From contig NZ_JAGGKP010000004.1 of assembly GCF_017873765.1 (NCBI RefSeq), positions 1 through 64,000 of the forward strand: DNA of 64,000 bases, read 5' to 3'. The translations under genes and the position numbers were made by a program. The notes beneath the pieces were generated by a model. The model was not told the origin of the DNA and did not search any database. It saw nothing but the letters and a program-made list of their open reading frames with translations. The DNA comes from Paenibacillus sediminis. Lineage in GTDB: Bacteria > Bacillota > Bacilli > Paenibacillales > Paenibacillaceae. The stretch's first letter is position 1; every line of letters starts with the position of its first letter. Of this stretch, positions 50,737 to 59,556 are shown piece after piece.

Positions 50737-51618
50737 CGGATCCTCGATTTGAATGGTCGAATGATAAATACCGTATTTCTTCTTAAGCGTATCGTTAATG
50801 GCTAGAATAACGCAGTGAGGTTGAATGCTCGGTCTAACAAATACATGGGCTGTAATTGAGTAATGATCGGTAGTGACTGCCCACAAGTGCATTTCATGTA
50901 CGTCTTCAACGCCTTCAATCTGGCTAATATCATGGCGAATTTCATCCAAATTAAATTTATCAGGCACCGATTCCATAAGAATAAGGTAGGATTCACGAAT
51001 AATCTTGAATCCGCCTGTAAAAATAATTCCACCGATCACCATACTAATGAGCGGATCCATCATTGTAAATCCAGTAAAGTGAATGACGATGGCGGACGTA
51101 ATAACACCGATCGAACTAAGCATGTCACCGATAAAGTGCCAAAGTGCGCTTTTAATATTTAAATTTTCTTCTTCTTTATTACTCCGACTTAAAATAACTG
51201 TCAGAACGATGTTAACGATTAACCCGATACAGGAGATGGTAAGCATCAGACCAAAATTGACTTCCTGCGGATGAATGATACGTTTAATCCCTTCAACAAA
51301 GATACCGATCGCAATAACACCAAGTGCCAATCCATTCAGGAACGAAGCGATAATCTCAAATCGAAGAAATCCAAATGTATATTTCCGGTTTGGCTGACGT
51401 GTCGCCATATATATGGCCGTCATACTTAATCCAAGTGCAAGTACATCTGAAATCATATGTGCAGAATCCGATAGAAGCGCCAAGGAATTAGACAATAAAC
51501 CCCCGACAATTTCCACGATCGTAAAAAACAACGTTAACAATAGCGTAATCCATAATGTTTTTTTCGAGGTACTCTGGACTTTCACGTGATTTAGATGATG
51601 GTAATCCACATTATTCAT
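50683..51618 (-). CDS. Cation diffusion facilitator exporter (CzcD type)
   Basis: 311 residues, six spans. Metal-site His/Asp residues lie in ALLSDSAHMISDVLAL and ALWHFIGDMLSSIG; the C-terminal cytosolic domain has VEDVHEMHLWAVTTDHYSITAHVFV, as in Zn/Cd/Co exporters. AAGGA eight to nine nt before ATG 51618 decides the start over an ATG at 51627. Its 3' end is duplicated 9 kb to the left. Confidence 0.9.
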   Translation of the reverse strand: MNNVDYHHLNHVKVQSTSKKTLWITLLLTLFFTIVEIVGGLLSNSLALLSDSAHMISDVLALGLSMTAIYMATRQPNRKYTFGFLRFEIIASFLNGLALGVIAIGIFVEGIKRIIHPQEVNFGLMLTISCIGLIVNIVLTVILSRSNKEEENLNIKSALWHFIGDMLSSIGVITSAIVIHFTGFTMMDPLISMVIGGIIFTGGFKIIRESYLILMESVPDKFNLDEIRHDISQIEGVEDVHEMHLWAVTTDHYSITAHVFVRPSIQPHCVILAINDTLKKKYGIYHSTIQIEDPLIHDHGQYGKEFLQLHA

Positions 51619-51795
51619 CTTAACCATCCTTCATTCGTTTATTGGGTTCGCATTTTCTTATTTAGAATTATTATAATCTAGATTGTGTGATAAGTATACA
51701 TCTTAGGATGGCGATTCACAAATGAATTTTTTATGGATAATACTAATGATATTCATTAGAAATACACTGAAGGTTGGTTTAAAAATCCATTACCG

Positions 51796-52044
51796 TTACT
51801 CTGACGATTCAGATAATATTGTTACAACCCGCGAGTAATCTGGGATCGAATCAATATCATACGAATAAATCGCTCGAATAATTTTTTCACTCATATGCTG
51901 TTCAAGATCGTGGCGCTCTTGTATTTTGGCCCTTCTACAGGCTTTTTGAATCGCCGGCTGGAATAGAAGGAGGATCTCTTTAAGAGCTTCCTTGTCTCCG
52001 TCCTTTGCCCGACTTACAAGGTCGAATAATTCGGGTTCACTCAT
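51796..52044 (-). CDS. rsoA: RsoA-like sigma co-subunit (HTH_16 domain)
   Basis: 82 residues: LFDLVSRAKDGDKEALKEILLLFQPAIQKACRR is the HTH_16/sigma region 2-like start, followed by DLEQHMSEKIIRAIYSYD. Length and place (after a region-4-only sigma gene and yvrJ) match B. subtilis RsoA, which supplies the -10-binding part of the two-subunit sigma factor SigO-RsoA. It starts 2 bp after the yvrJ stop. Confidence 0.75.
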   Translation of the reverse strand: MSEPELFDLVSRAKDGDKEALKEILLLFQPAIQKACRRAKIQERHDLEQHMSEKIIRAIYSYDIDSIPDYSRVVTILSESSE

Positions 52045-52046
52045 CT

Positions 52047-52214
52047 CTACTTGCGCACCTCTTCCTTAATGGCCTGCGACAATTCAATGATTGAAGAGTT
52101 CAAAGTATCAATTCGCTTCTCAAAACGGGTAAGTAAATATGCGGTAATGACAATAGGAAACCCAAAGTTTGAGATTGAAGTGGTGATTAGACTGATCAGC
52201 TGCGTATCATCCAT
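52047..52214 (-). CDS. yvrJ: YvrJ family small membrane protein
   Basis: 55 residues. DTQLISLITTSISNFGFPIV continues into a single span and YLLTRFEKRIDTL, the YvrJ signature; it ends in a short acidic helix. The role is unknown; in B. subtilis yvrJ belongs to the SigO regulon. GGGAGGGAG upstream of the ATG; it lies between sigO and rsoA with gaps of 15 and 2 bp. Confidence 0.8.
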   Translation of the reverse strand: MDDTQLISLITTSISNFGFPIVITAYLLTRFEKRIDTLNSSIIELSQAIKEEVRK

Positions 52215-52229
52215 GTTAGCTCCCTCCCT

Positions 52230-52862
52230 TCAGTTACGGTGAGATTCTTGCTGTCTATCGGTTATGTTATTCCTCATTTTTTTTAGGGCAGTCTGCCTTG
52301 TCTTGGTGATAGCCTGCTGGGAAATGTGCAGCAATCGAGCGATTTCGTTATCTATCGCACTGGTCGAGTAGGCAAGAGTGATGATAAGCTTCTGCTTGTC
52401 CGTTAATCGGTTAAAGGCGTAAAATAACGAATCGTCATTGAATGACTGTTGAAAGGTCTTCGGATCGGAAATTGGAATCTCTTCCTCTATCGCAGTACTG
52501 TACAAAATCTCTCCAATTGTGGATTCCCCATCACCCATCAGTGCATCGAAGACCAGAGGGTACCGCAGTTCATCACGGGTACGTTTCCTGTGGTAATCAA
52601 TATCGCAATACCTGATTAAAGAACATAAGTATTTCGTAAAGCGAACTCTAAAAAAATAGCGTAGGAAGGCACCTTCTAATTTCGAGCTCGCCTCCTTGCT
52701 GGGGTTCACAAGATGTCTTGCAAGTAACAACACATTTGCTTTATCCTCGAAAAAACCTCGTATCACTGGGTTGCACAGAACCTTCTTATTCTTTTCCCAA
52801 TAAATCGAAATTGCTGTTAATTCTTCCTTTGTCATGTCTCTGCATTCCATTTCGGTAATCAT
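52230..52862 (-). CDS. sigO: SigO-like sigma factor subunit (region 4)
   Basis: 210 residues. The C-terminal 60 form a sigma-70 region 4 (LTDKQKLIITLAYSTSAIDNEIARLLHISQQAITKTRQTALKKMR). The N-terminal part lacks a clear complete region 2, which is expected if RsoA provides it. GGGGAGGG five nt before ATG 52862 decides the start. Operon sigO-yvrJ-rsoA. No yvrL anti-sigma or oxdC target gene is seen here. Confidence 0.75.
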   Translation of the reverse strand: MITEMECRDMTKEELTAISIYWEKNKKVLCNPVIRGFFEDKANVLLLARHLVNPSKEASSKLEGAFLRYFFRVRFTKYLCSLIRYCDIDYHRKRTRDELRYPLVFDALMGDGESTIGEILYSTAIEEEIPISDPKTFQQSFNDDSLFYAFNRLTDKQKLIITLAYSTSAIDNEIARLLHISQQAITKTRQTALKKMRNNITDRQQESHRN

Positions 52863-52935
52863 ATAATCCCTCCCCTGTAAAATGATCCTTTTTTTTATAA
52901 AAGTGTTTAAAGTTGATAAAAAAACAACCAAAATA

Positions 52936-52949
52936 AGAACAAATGTTCG
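52936..52949 (-). promoter_or_regulatory. LexA-like palindrome upstream of sigO
   Basis: Minus strand CGAACATTTGTTCT resembles the Bacillus SOS box CGAACRNRYGTTYC with two mismatches. It lies about 75 bp before the sigO start. A functional link to DNA damage is speculative. Confidence 0.35.
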
Positions 52950-53134
52950 TATTTATATCGAAAAAAAAGAGGACAACCCACTTGTGCAATTTCTCCTCCA
53001 TTCCTATTATGAAACAAGCGTTCTTGTACGTGAAGCGCCTTTTTTACCAATTTTTTTCTTATGATAAGTGAAAAAAAAACTATCTCAGGAATTCGTAAAT
53101 CCTAAGAAAGAGGGTAGTTGAGACGACGTGAACG

Positions 53135-53638
53135 TTATTTTTCAGTACCGTATAGATTTCCAGGAGGTTTACAATTGCCCAGAGATCCCAGTCCGCCACT
53201 TTGATAAACCAGCTCCGTTTTATTTGGGGTGACGATGTAGAAGGCGTAGTTCACGACTCTCTCATCGTTTAAAACCACATTCCAATCCTCAACAATTGTA
53301 ACTCCGAAAACATTAGGTTCAACTTCTTCTGCATTCGTGGTATATGTAATCGTGTAAGGTCTGACTCCACAAAACTTAACATCAACATTTGTATCTCCAA
53401 ATTTTATTTCAGGAATTGGACGGAGTTGATTACCCCATACACGTTTAAGGGCCTCATCCCTGGTTAAAGTCCCCTCCTTTGAAGGAGTGGGTTTATTCGC
53501 TTTCCCCGCCCCAGGAGTGTCCACAGCAGGGGGACTTTGTGTAGATACTAAAGGGAGATCTGACGGCTTGGATACATTCGATACTGAACAAGCACTGAGA
53601 AGGAGAATCAAGCTTGAGACAATTAGTAGTTTTCGCAA
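53135..53638 (-). CDS. Lipoprotein of unknown function
   Basis: 167 residues. Signal peptide with lipobox LLSAC (Cys17), a Pro/Ser-rich linker (about 20-58), then a small domain with two Cys residues (KFCGVRP, LGNCKPP) likely to form a disulfide. Start is TTG with AAAGGAGGG seven nt upstream. No known family. Confidence 0.7.
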   Translation of the reverse strand: MRKLLIVSSLILLLSACSVSNVSKPSDLPLVSTQSPPAVDTPGAGKANKPTPSKEGTLTRDEALKRVWGNQLRPIPEIKFGDTNVDVKFCGVRPYTITYTTNAEEVEPNVFGVTIVEDWNVVLNDERVVNYAFYIVTPNKTELVYQSGGLGSLGNCKPPGNLYGTEK

Positions 53639-53698
53639 TGAGAACCCTCCTTTGGGAACAGCTTATTGAATTTATAGTACCATTATATGGATATTAAA

Positions 53699-53739
53699 CA
53701 CAATGATGCAGAGAGCCAAAGACTCTCTGCATCATTGTG
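53699..53739 (-). terminator. Terminator after the DUF1906 gene pair
   Basis: Perfect 17-bp stem (53699-53715 with 53723-53739; core GATGCAGAGAG) followed by TTTAATAT on the minus strand, directly at the stop of the 44-residue gene. Confidence 0.75.
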
Positions 53740-53874
53740 TTACTTATCCTGTTTTTTCTTTTCAACCCGTTCCTTATCCTCGTTGAGAAGGATATGATGA
53801 AGCTCTTTAAAGTGATCAATCTTCTCTTTATGTTTAACAGGATCTCCGTTTGGAACAATCGCCTTTTTATTCAT
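53740..53874 (-). CDS. Small charged hypothetical protein (44 residues)
   Basis: 44 residues, highly charged and helical: MNKKAIVPNGDPVKHKEK, then FKELHHILLNEDKERVEKKKQ. GGAAGGAG lies about 12 nt before the ATG. It follows the DUF1906 gene by 20 bp and ends in a strong terminator, so it is probably its operon partner. No family recognised. Confidence 0.55.
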   Translation of the reverse strand: MNKKAIVPNGDPVKHKEKIDHFKELHHILLNEDKERVEKKKQDK

Positions 53875-53894
53875 AAAATGGTCTCTCTCCTTCC

Positions 53895-54608
53895 TTAAGC
53901 CCCAGATGGGTTAGTGGTAATTGCAAGATCCAAATCAACCCCGAGCGTAGTGCCATTGTAAGTAATTTTGCACTCAGTACCCGTAGGCGATTGTGCATAT
54001 TGCCATACGTCAGCATAAGAAACACCGCTATCACTCGGTTCAAGATTCGTAGTCACCGTGCAACCAGGAGATGGATTACTTAAGCGAAATACCCAAAATT
54101 TAGTAAAATCTGCCAGAGACACTGTTCCAATCTTAACCGTTTCAAGGCGAGTTTTGATCTGGTCAGCAGTAGATGAGTACGAGCAGTAGATACCCGGATA
54201 GTAAGTGGTGTTATCCCAGATTCCTTTGCAGAATCCTTCGATATAATCAAGGAAGCTGCTGGATAACTGGCCACCTTGCTCAATATCCAAGAAGATCGTT
54301 GCGCTAGTACTGATCGCTGCGTTACCGTTCGCATCCTTTTCTGCATCTATTTTGCTGCCGGCATCAATGGCATCGGTATTACCTTGGGATTTGGTCAGAT
54401 TGGAAGAGCTTTTTTGCCGACCAACGTAAACGAGCATCAACCCGTAACCAATGCTCTTGATCATTGCAGCTTGTCCCTTGAAACTCGTGGCGTTGCTCGC
54501 ATTCGGTCCTGTGTAGAAAGAAGTGAAATAAAACGGTGACCCCGTCCAGAAATTCTGGAGCTGAGTCTTGGTTGGGCAATAGCTAATGTCAAAACCTTTG
54601 TATGCCAT
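53895..54608 (-). CDS. DUF1906 glycoside-hydrolase-like protein
   Basis: 237 residues. The Rv2525c-like TIM-barrel family: start KGFDISYCPT, then YVGRQ, IFLDIEQGG with acidic strand-end residues, YPGIYCSYSS and ADVWQYAQS...DLDLAI. Such proteins act on cell walls in phage lysins or as secreted enzymes; no signal peptide is seen here. AGGAGG seven nt before ATG 54608 sets the start. Confidence 0.8.
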   Translation of the reverse strand: MAYKGFDISYCPTKTQLQNFWTGSPFYFTSFYTGPNASNATSFKGQAAMIKSIGYGLMLVYVGRQKSSSNLTKSQGNTDAIDAGSKIDAEKDANGNAAISTSATIFLDIEQGGQLSSSFLDYIEGFCKGIWDNTTYYPGIYCSYSSTADQIKTRLETVKIGTVSLADFTKFWVFRLSNPSPGCTVTTNLEPSDSGVSYADVWQYAQSPTGTECKITYNGTTLGVDLDLAITTNPSGA

Positions 54609-54935
54609 CCTAGTTCCTCCTAGTGATATTGTTAATCGATTTCGACCGGTCATTGTCGATTACACTATCTAAAGTGAAATAACATTCAGCTTGCACAACC
54701 ATTTCATATAAAAATTCAACTTCCTTTACTTCAATCACCACAAATCTGTTTATGACCTATGTAAAAGAAGCGGAAGTTAATTCACGTTTAGGAAAAATTA
54801 CGTTGGGGTATTAACGGTACGAAAAAAGGGCAATTTTTCAGTCGGATGCTTCATCTGCAAGGGACAATCAATCAGAAAAAGCAGCCCTTATTGTAAGAGC
54901 TGCTCATAAATACGTTATTTAAGAAATTAAAAAAA
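54609..54935. other. Intergenic region with MFS gene terminator
   Basis: No convincing gene. It holds a terminator stem AGCAGC.CTT/AAG.GCTGCT (54880-54906) with TTTTT on the minus strand, which ends the MFS gene to the right. A 20-codon frame at 54752-54814 has no ribosome site and is not called. Confidence 0.6.
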
Positions 54936-56165
54936 TTATTTCGTACCGACAAATCGATTTCTTGCTGCGCCTAAACCAAATAGAAGCAACAGAACACTAG
55001 CGGCCAGAAGCAAAATAAGTGGAACGTTCCAGCTATGAGTGGCGTCATGCAAAGATCCGAACAGTGTTGGACCTACAGCTGCGAGTAAATATCCGACCGA
55101 TTGAGCCATCCCTGACAATTCAGCTGCTTCATGAGTCGTTTGCGTGCGAAGTCCGAAGAACATCATTGCTAGACTAAAGGCAAACCCAACGCCAATGCCG
55201 ATCAATATTGCCCATAATGGAACCAAACTGCTGCCGCCAAGGAAGAGTCCACCGATTCCAATCCAGAAAAAGATCGCCGTCATAATGACAAGTAAACGTT
55301 GGCTGTTCATTCGTGCAGCCCAAATCGGCACAATAAAAGTAACCGGAAGAATCGCGAACTGAGCCAAGGAAAGCATCCATCCGCCCAAATTAGAACTCAT
55401 GCCTCTGGCCCCTAAAATTTCAGGAAACCAAGCTACAACGGTATAAAAAATCGTAGATTGGAGTCCCATAAACATCGTAACTTGCCAAGCTAGAGGAGAA
55501 CGCCACAAATTGACTTTCATCTTTTCAGACGAGGTCGCAGTTACTTCTTGATTCCGATTACGCATTTGAGGAATCCAGAATACAATCGAAATCAAGGCGA
55601 GAATGCCCCAGCATCCAAGCGCCTCGTTCCATCCTAGGCCAAGCTTATCCGCAAGCGGAACGCTGACTCCAGAAGCAATCGCTCCGCACAGGTTCATCGA
55701 CACGGAATAAACTCCTGTCATGATACCCATTTTGTCAGGAAATTGTTGCTTCACGAGACTTGGTATAAGCACATTACATACTGCAATGGCGAGACCGAGC
55801 AGCGCTGTGCCGATGAACAAAGTCGTCGTTCCTGACATAGACCGCAGGACGATCCCAATCGTTAGCAATACTAAAGAGAACATCAGCACAGATGACATCC
55901 CGAATCGTCTTGCTAGCCTAGGAGCAAAAGGGGATAGAAGAGCGAAAGCCAATAAAGGCAAAGTCGTAATCGTTCCGGCTGCCGTGTTGGAAATACCGAG
56001 TGAGTCCCGAATTTCGCCCACTAAAGGTCCTACTGAAGTTAACGGCGCTCTTAAGTTAGCTCCGATTAAAATAATTCCTAAAACAAGAAGCCACCCTCCG
56101 GCGTCAGAGATCTGTTTTGCCGCAGAGCTTGTACTTAGGTTTGTGTTCAACTGCTGTGAATCCAT
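54936..56165 (-). CDS. MFS transporter, CynX/NimT type
   Basis: 409 residues, twelve spans. GANLRAPLTSVGPLVGEIRDSLGIS near residue 38 and LLSPFAPRLARRFGM are typical of the cyanate/nitroimidazole-type MFS group (YycB-like). The actual substrate is unknown. Confidence 0.85.
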   Translation of the reverse strand: MDSQQLNTNLSTSSAAKQISDAGGWLLVLGIILIGANLRAPLTSVGPLVGEIRDSLGISNTAAGTITTLPLLAFALLSPFAPRLARRFGMSSVLMFSLVLLTIGIVLRSMSGTTTLFIGTALLGLAIAVCNVLIPSLVKQQFPDKMGIMTGVYSVSMNLCGAIASGVSVPLADKLGLGWNEALGCWGILALISIVFWIPQMRNRNQEVTATSSEKMKVNLWRSPLAWQVTMFMGLQSTIFYTVVAWFPEILGARGMSSNLGGWMLSLAQFAILPVTFIVPIWAARMNSQRLLVIMTAIFFWIGIGGLFLGGSSLVPLWAILIGIGVGFAFSLAMMFFGLRTQTTHEAAELSGMAQSVGYLLAAVGPTLFGSLHDATHSWNVPLILLLAASVLLLLFGLGAARNRFVGTK

Positions 56166-56389
56166 GATGCTTTTTCACTTCCAATTCGTTATCTAAATCT
56201 TTCATTCACAATCTTTGTACAATTTACTGATTCTTTCAGACTATCATATGATTTTCATCGTGTAAATTATTAATAGGTTGAATTGTTTCCTGAAAAATCT
56301 ATTATTGACTTCATTCGGAATTTCACAGGAATTATTTAATTTAAATAGAATAGTACTATGATAGGCTAAAAACTTTTGGGGAGGAAGTT

Positions 56390-56740
56390 ATGAATCCGAT
56401 TTTAAATCAAATTGGTACGGTGTTTATTCCAGTAAGCAACATCGAAAAAGCTCGTGATTGGTATTGTGACATATTAGGAATACCCGCAGACGGGGAAATA
56501 TTATTTGGCCATTTGTACGTATTGCCTATGAATGGAACGGGGATTGTACTCGACAGCAAGATTTTTTCAGAGAATCATATTTTCCGAACACCTGCATTCC
56601 ATCTGAATACGAATAACATTCAGGAAGCATATGAATATATGAAAGCTAAAAATGTGGAATTAATAACGGAAATTGAACATAACCATTGGTTTAATTTCAA
56701 AGATCCTGATGGGAACCATGTCATGGTGTGCCATTGCTAA
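56390..56740 (+). CDS. VOC/glyoxalase-fold protein
   Basis: 116 residues, paired beta-alpha-beta-beta-beta units: VFIPVSNIEKARDWYCDILGIP at the start and FKDPDGNHVMVCHC at the end. Metal-dependent dioxygenase, isomerase or resistance roles exist in the family; none can be chosen. GGGGAGG five nt before the ATG. Confidence 0.82.
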   Translation: MNPILNQIGTVFIPVSNIEKARDWYCDILGIPADGEILFGHLYVLPMNGTGIVLDSKIFSENHIFRTPAFHLNTNNIQEAYEYMKAKNVELITEIEHNHWFNFKDPDGNHVMVCHC

Positions 56741-56742
56741 AT

Positions 56743-56790
56743 ATAATGGATAGAGAAATCAGATATTCGCTGATGACTCTATCCATTATT
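56743..56790 (+). terminator. Bidirectional terminator
   Basis: Stem TAATGGATAGAG with its complement around a 22-nt loop, between convergent genes. Confidence 0.75.
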
Positions 56791-56805
56791 ATTACATGAT
56801 TGAAA

Positions 56806-57714
56806 TTAGCGGTGGGCTGTATATTGATTGGCTTTGCTTACTCGGCGGATCGTTTCCAGTTCTTCAGCAGTCAGCGGCGGAATTTCCGATGATTCAATGT
56901 TATGCAGCAGCTGCTGCAAAGAGCTGGCCCCAGGAATCGCCACGGCCACTGCAGGATGAGACAGCGAGTACCGCAAGGCCGTTTGGGCAAGGCTTCTCGA
57001 TTCATGTACAAGACTTTGTAATTGTTCTCGAAGCTCCACAAGCTCTTCACGGGAATAGTTTAAATAACCGTTATCCACTTTATTTCCTCCCCGCTCCGAG
57101 AGAATGCCTGACGCAATGGGACCGCGGGCAATGACACTAATACCGTGTTCAGCAAGCAGCGGAAGCACTTCCTCTTCTGCACGCCGATCTAGAATGCTGT
57201 ATTGATTCATTACGCTTACGATGTTAGACCGTTTTACATATTCCCGAATGACGTTAGGACGAATGGATGAGATGCCGTAATAACGAATGAACCCTTCTTG
57301 CTTCAATTCCTCAAAAGCTTCAATCGTCTCCTCAATGGGATCATCCAGCGTTCCCCCATGCAGCTGATACAAATCGATATAATCCGTTTGCAGACGTCTC
57401 AGACTTTCTTTAACAGCTGTTTTGATATAAGCCTTCGATGGATCCCATACCCATCCTTCTTGACCAGGAACTCTACGGTTACCGACTTTAGTAGCTACTA
57501 TTACATCCGAGCGCCGTCCTTTAATGGCTTTGCCGACAATCTCCTCGTTGCGTCCTGCATCATATAAATCAGCCGTATCTAGGAAGTTAATACCTCGATC
57601 AAGCGCTTCATGAATTAACGAAGCTCCCTTTGCCTCTTCGGTACCGATGGTCATACAGCCAAATCCGATTTCACTAACATATAGATCGGATTTACCCAAA
57701 CGGTTCTTTCTCAT
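56806..57714 (-). CDS. Aldo/keto reductase
   Basis: 302 residues. Tetrad residues are in FLDTADLYDAGRNEE (Asp, Tyr), VIVATKVGNRR (Lys) and LYQLHGG (His). NADPH contacts are in ISVIARGPIASGILS and AIPGASSLQQLLHNIE. Likely reduces aldehydes or ketones; substrate unknown. Confidence 0.88.
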   Translation of the reverse strand: MRKNRLGKSDLYVSEIGFGCMTIGTEEAKGASLIHEALDRGINFLDTADLYDAGRNEEIVGKAIKGRRSDVIVATKVGNRRVPGQEGWVWDPSKAYIKTAVKESLRRLQTDYIDLYQLHGGTLDDPIEETIEAFEELKQEGFIRYYGISSIRPNVIREYVKRSNIVSVMNQYSILDRRAEEEVLPLLAEHGISVIARGPIASGILSERGGNKVDNGYLNYSREELVELREQLQSLVHESRSLAQTALRYSLSHPAVAVAIPGASSLQQLLHNIESSEIPPLTAEELETIRRVSKANQYTAHR

Positions 57715-57789
57715 ATTTCAACATTCCTTCCCGTGCATATGTACTCATAATTCTATTATTATACATATTGAGTTATTGTTCCAACTATT

Positions 57790-57826
57790 AAAAAAGAAGA
57801 GAGCACCCCTTATCAAGGTGCCCTCT
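57790..57826 (-). terminator. Terminator after ywbE
   Basis: Stem AGAG.GCACC/GGTGC.CTCT with one mismatch, T6 on the minus strand. Confidence 0.75.
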
Positions 57827-57842
57827 AACCTGTGTTAGGCGA

Positions 57843-58040
57843 TTACTTATTAATAATGTCCTTCACACGTCCGACTTGTCCGCTTGTTAAACGAACTTTG
57901 ATCCCGTGAGGATGCTGAGGCGAATTAGTTAGGATGTCCTTAACGATTCCGCGCGTCAGTTTTCCTGTAGGTTGATCCTGCTTGAGTACAATGTCCACTT
58001 CAAGACCAGGGCGTATATTAGAACGCAATTGTCCGCTCAT
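57843..58040 (-). CDS. ywbE: YwbE family protein
   Basis: 65 residues, matching YwbE: NIRPGLEVDIVLKQDQPTG, GIVKDILTNSPQHPHGIKV, and GRVKDI near the end. Small beta-barrel-like protein, function unknown. GGGAAG eight nt before ATG 58040 sets the start. Confidence 0.85.
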   Translation of the reverse strand: MSGQLRSNIRPGLEVDIVLKQDQPTGKLTRGIVKDILTNSPQHPHGIKVRLTSGQVGRVKDIINK

Positions 58041-58139
58041 TGATGTCACTTCCCATTAACGATCTGTAATACAGTTCAGTATTACAATAGTACACAAAAA
58101 GGAGCGTGAATACTACATCGAATAGATTTGAGTGCGATG

Positions 58140-59543
58140 TCACTTTCCTGCTCCCGATGCCTCAGCATCAAAACGAACATGCTCTGCCAGCAGATCCACA
58201 AGATGCACAGCTTCCATTTCATTGTTAAGTCCAGATCTGTGAATGCCCCATTTCATTTGAAGCAAGCAGCCGGGATTTGAAGTGACAACATACTTCGCAT
58301 CGGTCTTCTTTACATGCTCCATCTTACGATCAAGCACGTTCTTAGACATTTCCGGCTGAGTCATATTGTAAATACCAGCCGAGCCGCAGCAGGTATCCGC
58401 TCCCTGAAGCTCGCAGAGTTCAACACCAGGTAGAGCTCTCATTAATTCCCTTGGCTGACCCTGAATACGCATGACATTGCGCAGATGACATGAATCCTGA
58501 TATGTTACTGTTTTCGGTGCGATTTCCTCCTGCATGGTCAGCGGTCGTCCAATTGTCGACAACAACTCAGACACATCTTTCACCTGATTTGAAAATTGAA
58601 TAGCAAGCTCACGATGCGCCGCATCATCTTGCATCAGATGATCGTACTCTTTCAACATCGCTCCGCAGCCGCCCGCGTTACTTGCAACGTAATCTACGTC
58701 TGCATCAGCGAATGCGTGCAGATTAAGCTCGGCAAGCGTCCTTGCTTCTGCCATCTCTCCAGCATGAGCATGGAGGGCACCACAGCACGCTTGGCTCTCT
58801 GGAATGACGACCTCGAATCCTGCTTGACGGAGTAGCCGAACTGTATTGACGTTCGTCTCTATGAACATCACGTCCATGATACAGCCACGGAACATCCCAA
58901 CACGAGCAACCTTCTCGCCAATCGGAGGTACAATAAATATGCTTTCTCCTGATTTAGTTACCTCGCTGCGTGCTGGCAAACGAAGAGACTTCCACCGTTC
59001 AACCAAACCGTCTCCAGATGTTTCCGGCATGACCGCTTCGAGCTCCTGTAAATGTTCAGGAAGCAACTTCATGACGCCGGATGCTCGTACGACCCGCTGA
59101 AGTCCAGAGCGCTGATAGAAACGGAGTGTTTTCCCGACCATTCTCATCCGTCCTTGATGCGGGAAAATCCCTTTTAGAAATGTTTTTCTAGCCATGCGAA
59201 CGGGCAAAGAATAAGATCTTTCATGTGCAATGGCTTCCCTTGTCTGTTCTATTAATTGCCCGTATTTCACATCGGACGGACAAGCAGGTTCACATGCACG
59301 GCAGCCTAGACAGAGATCCATCTGATCTTGGAACGATTGATCAGGGTACATTAAACCATCAACGACTGCCTTCATTAACGCGATTCTCCCTCTCGGGGAC
59401 GCCGCTTCAAGACCTGTCTCAATGAACGTCGGGCATGCATTCTGACAAAAGCCGCACCGCATGCAGTTCGTCAATTGATCTTCATCGATCGTCAGCTTAA
59501 GACGCTCTGCCAATGCCTCGGATTGATTTATCATTGCAGTCAT
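58140..59543 (-). CDS. glcF: Glycolate/D-lactate oxidase iron-sulfur subunit
   Basis: 467 residues. Two 4Fe-4S motifs CMRCGFCQNACP and CLGCRACEPACP in the first 80 residues, then two CCG-type domains (QACCGALHAHAG, DTCCGSAG). It passes electrons from the flavin subunit to the respiratory chain. GAGGGAG eight nt before ATG 59543 sets the start, 13 bp after glcD. Confidence 0.9.
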   Translation of the reverse strand: MTAMINQSEALAERLKLTIDEDQLTNCMRCGFCQNACPTFIETGLEAASPRGRIALMKAVVDGLMYPDQSFQDQMDLCLGCRACEPACPSDVKYGQLIEQTREAIAHERSYSLPVRMARKTFLKGIFPHQGRMRMVGKTLRFYQRSGLQRVVRASGVMKLLPEHLQELEAVMPETSGDGLVERWKSLRLPARSEVTKSGESIFIVPPIGEKVARVGMFRGCIMDVMFIETNVNTVRLLRQAGFEVVIPESQACCGALHAHAGEMAEARTLAELNLHAFADADVDYVASNAGGCGAMLKEYDHLMQDDAAHRELAIQFSNQVKDVSELLSTIGRPLTMQEEIAPKTVTYQDSCHLRNVMRIQGQPRELMRALPGVELCELQGADTCCGSAGIYNMTQPEMSKNVLDRKMEHVKKTDAKYVVTSNPGCLLQMKWGIHRSGLNNEMEAVHLVDLLAEHVRFDAEASGAGK

Positions 59544-59556
59544 AGAATCATCTCCC

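Noticed and set aside
54752-54814. 20-codon frame MTYVKEAEVNSRLGKITLGY
   Set aside because: No ribosome binding site, no neighbour it could be coupled to; probably chance.
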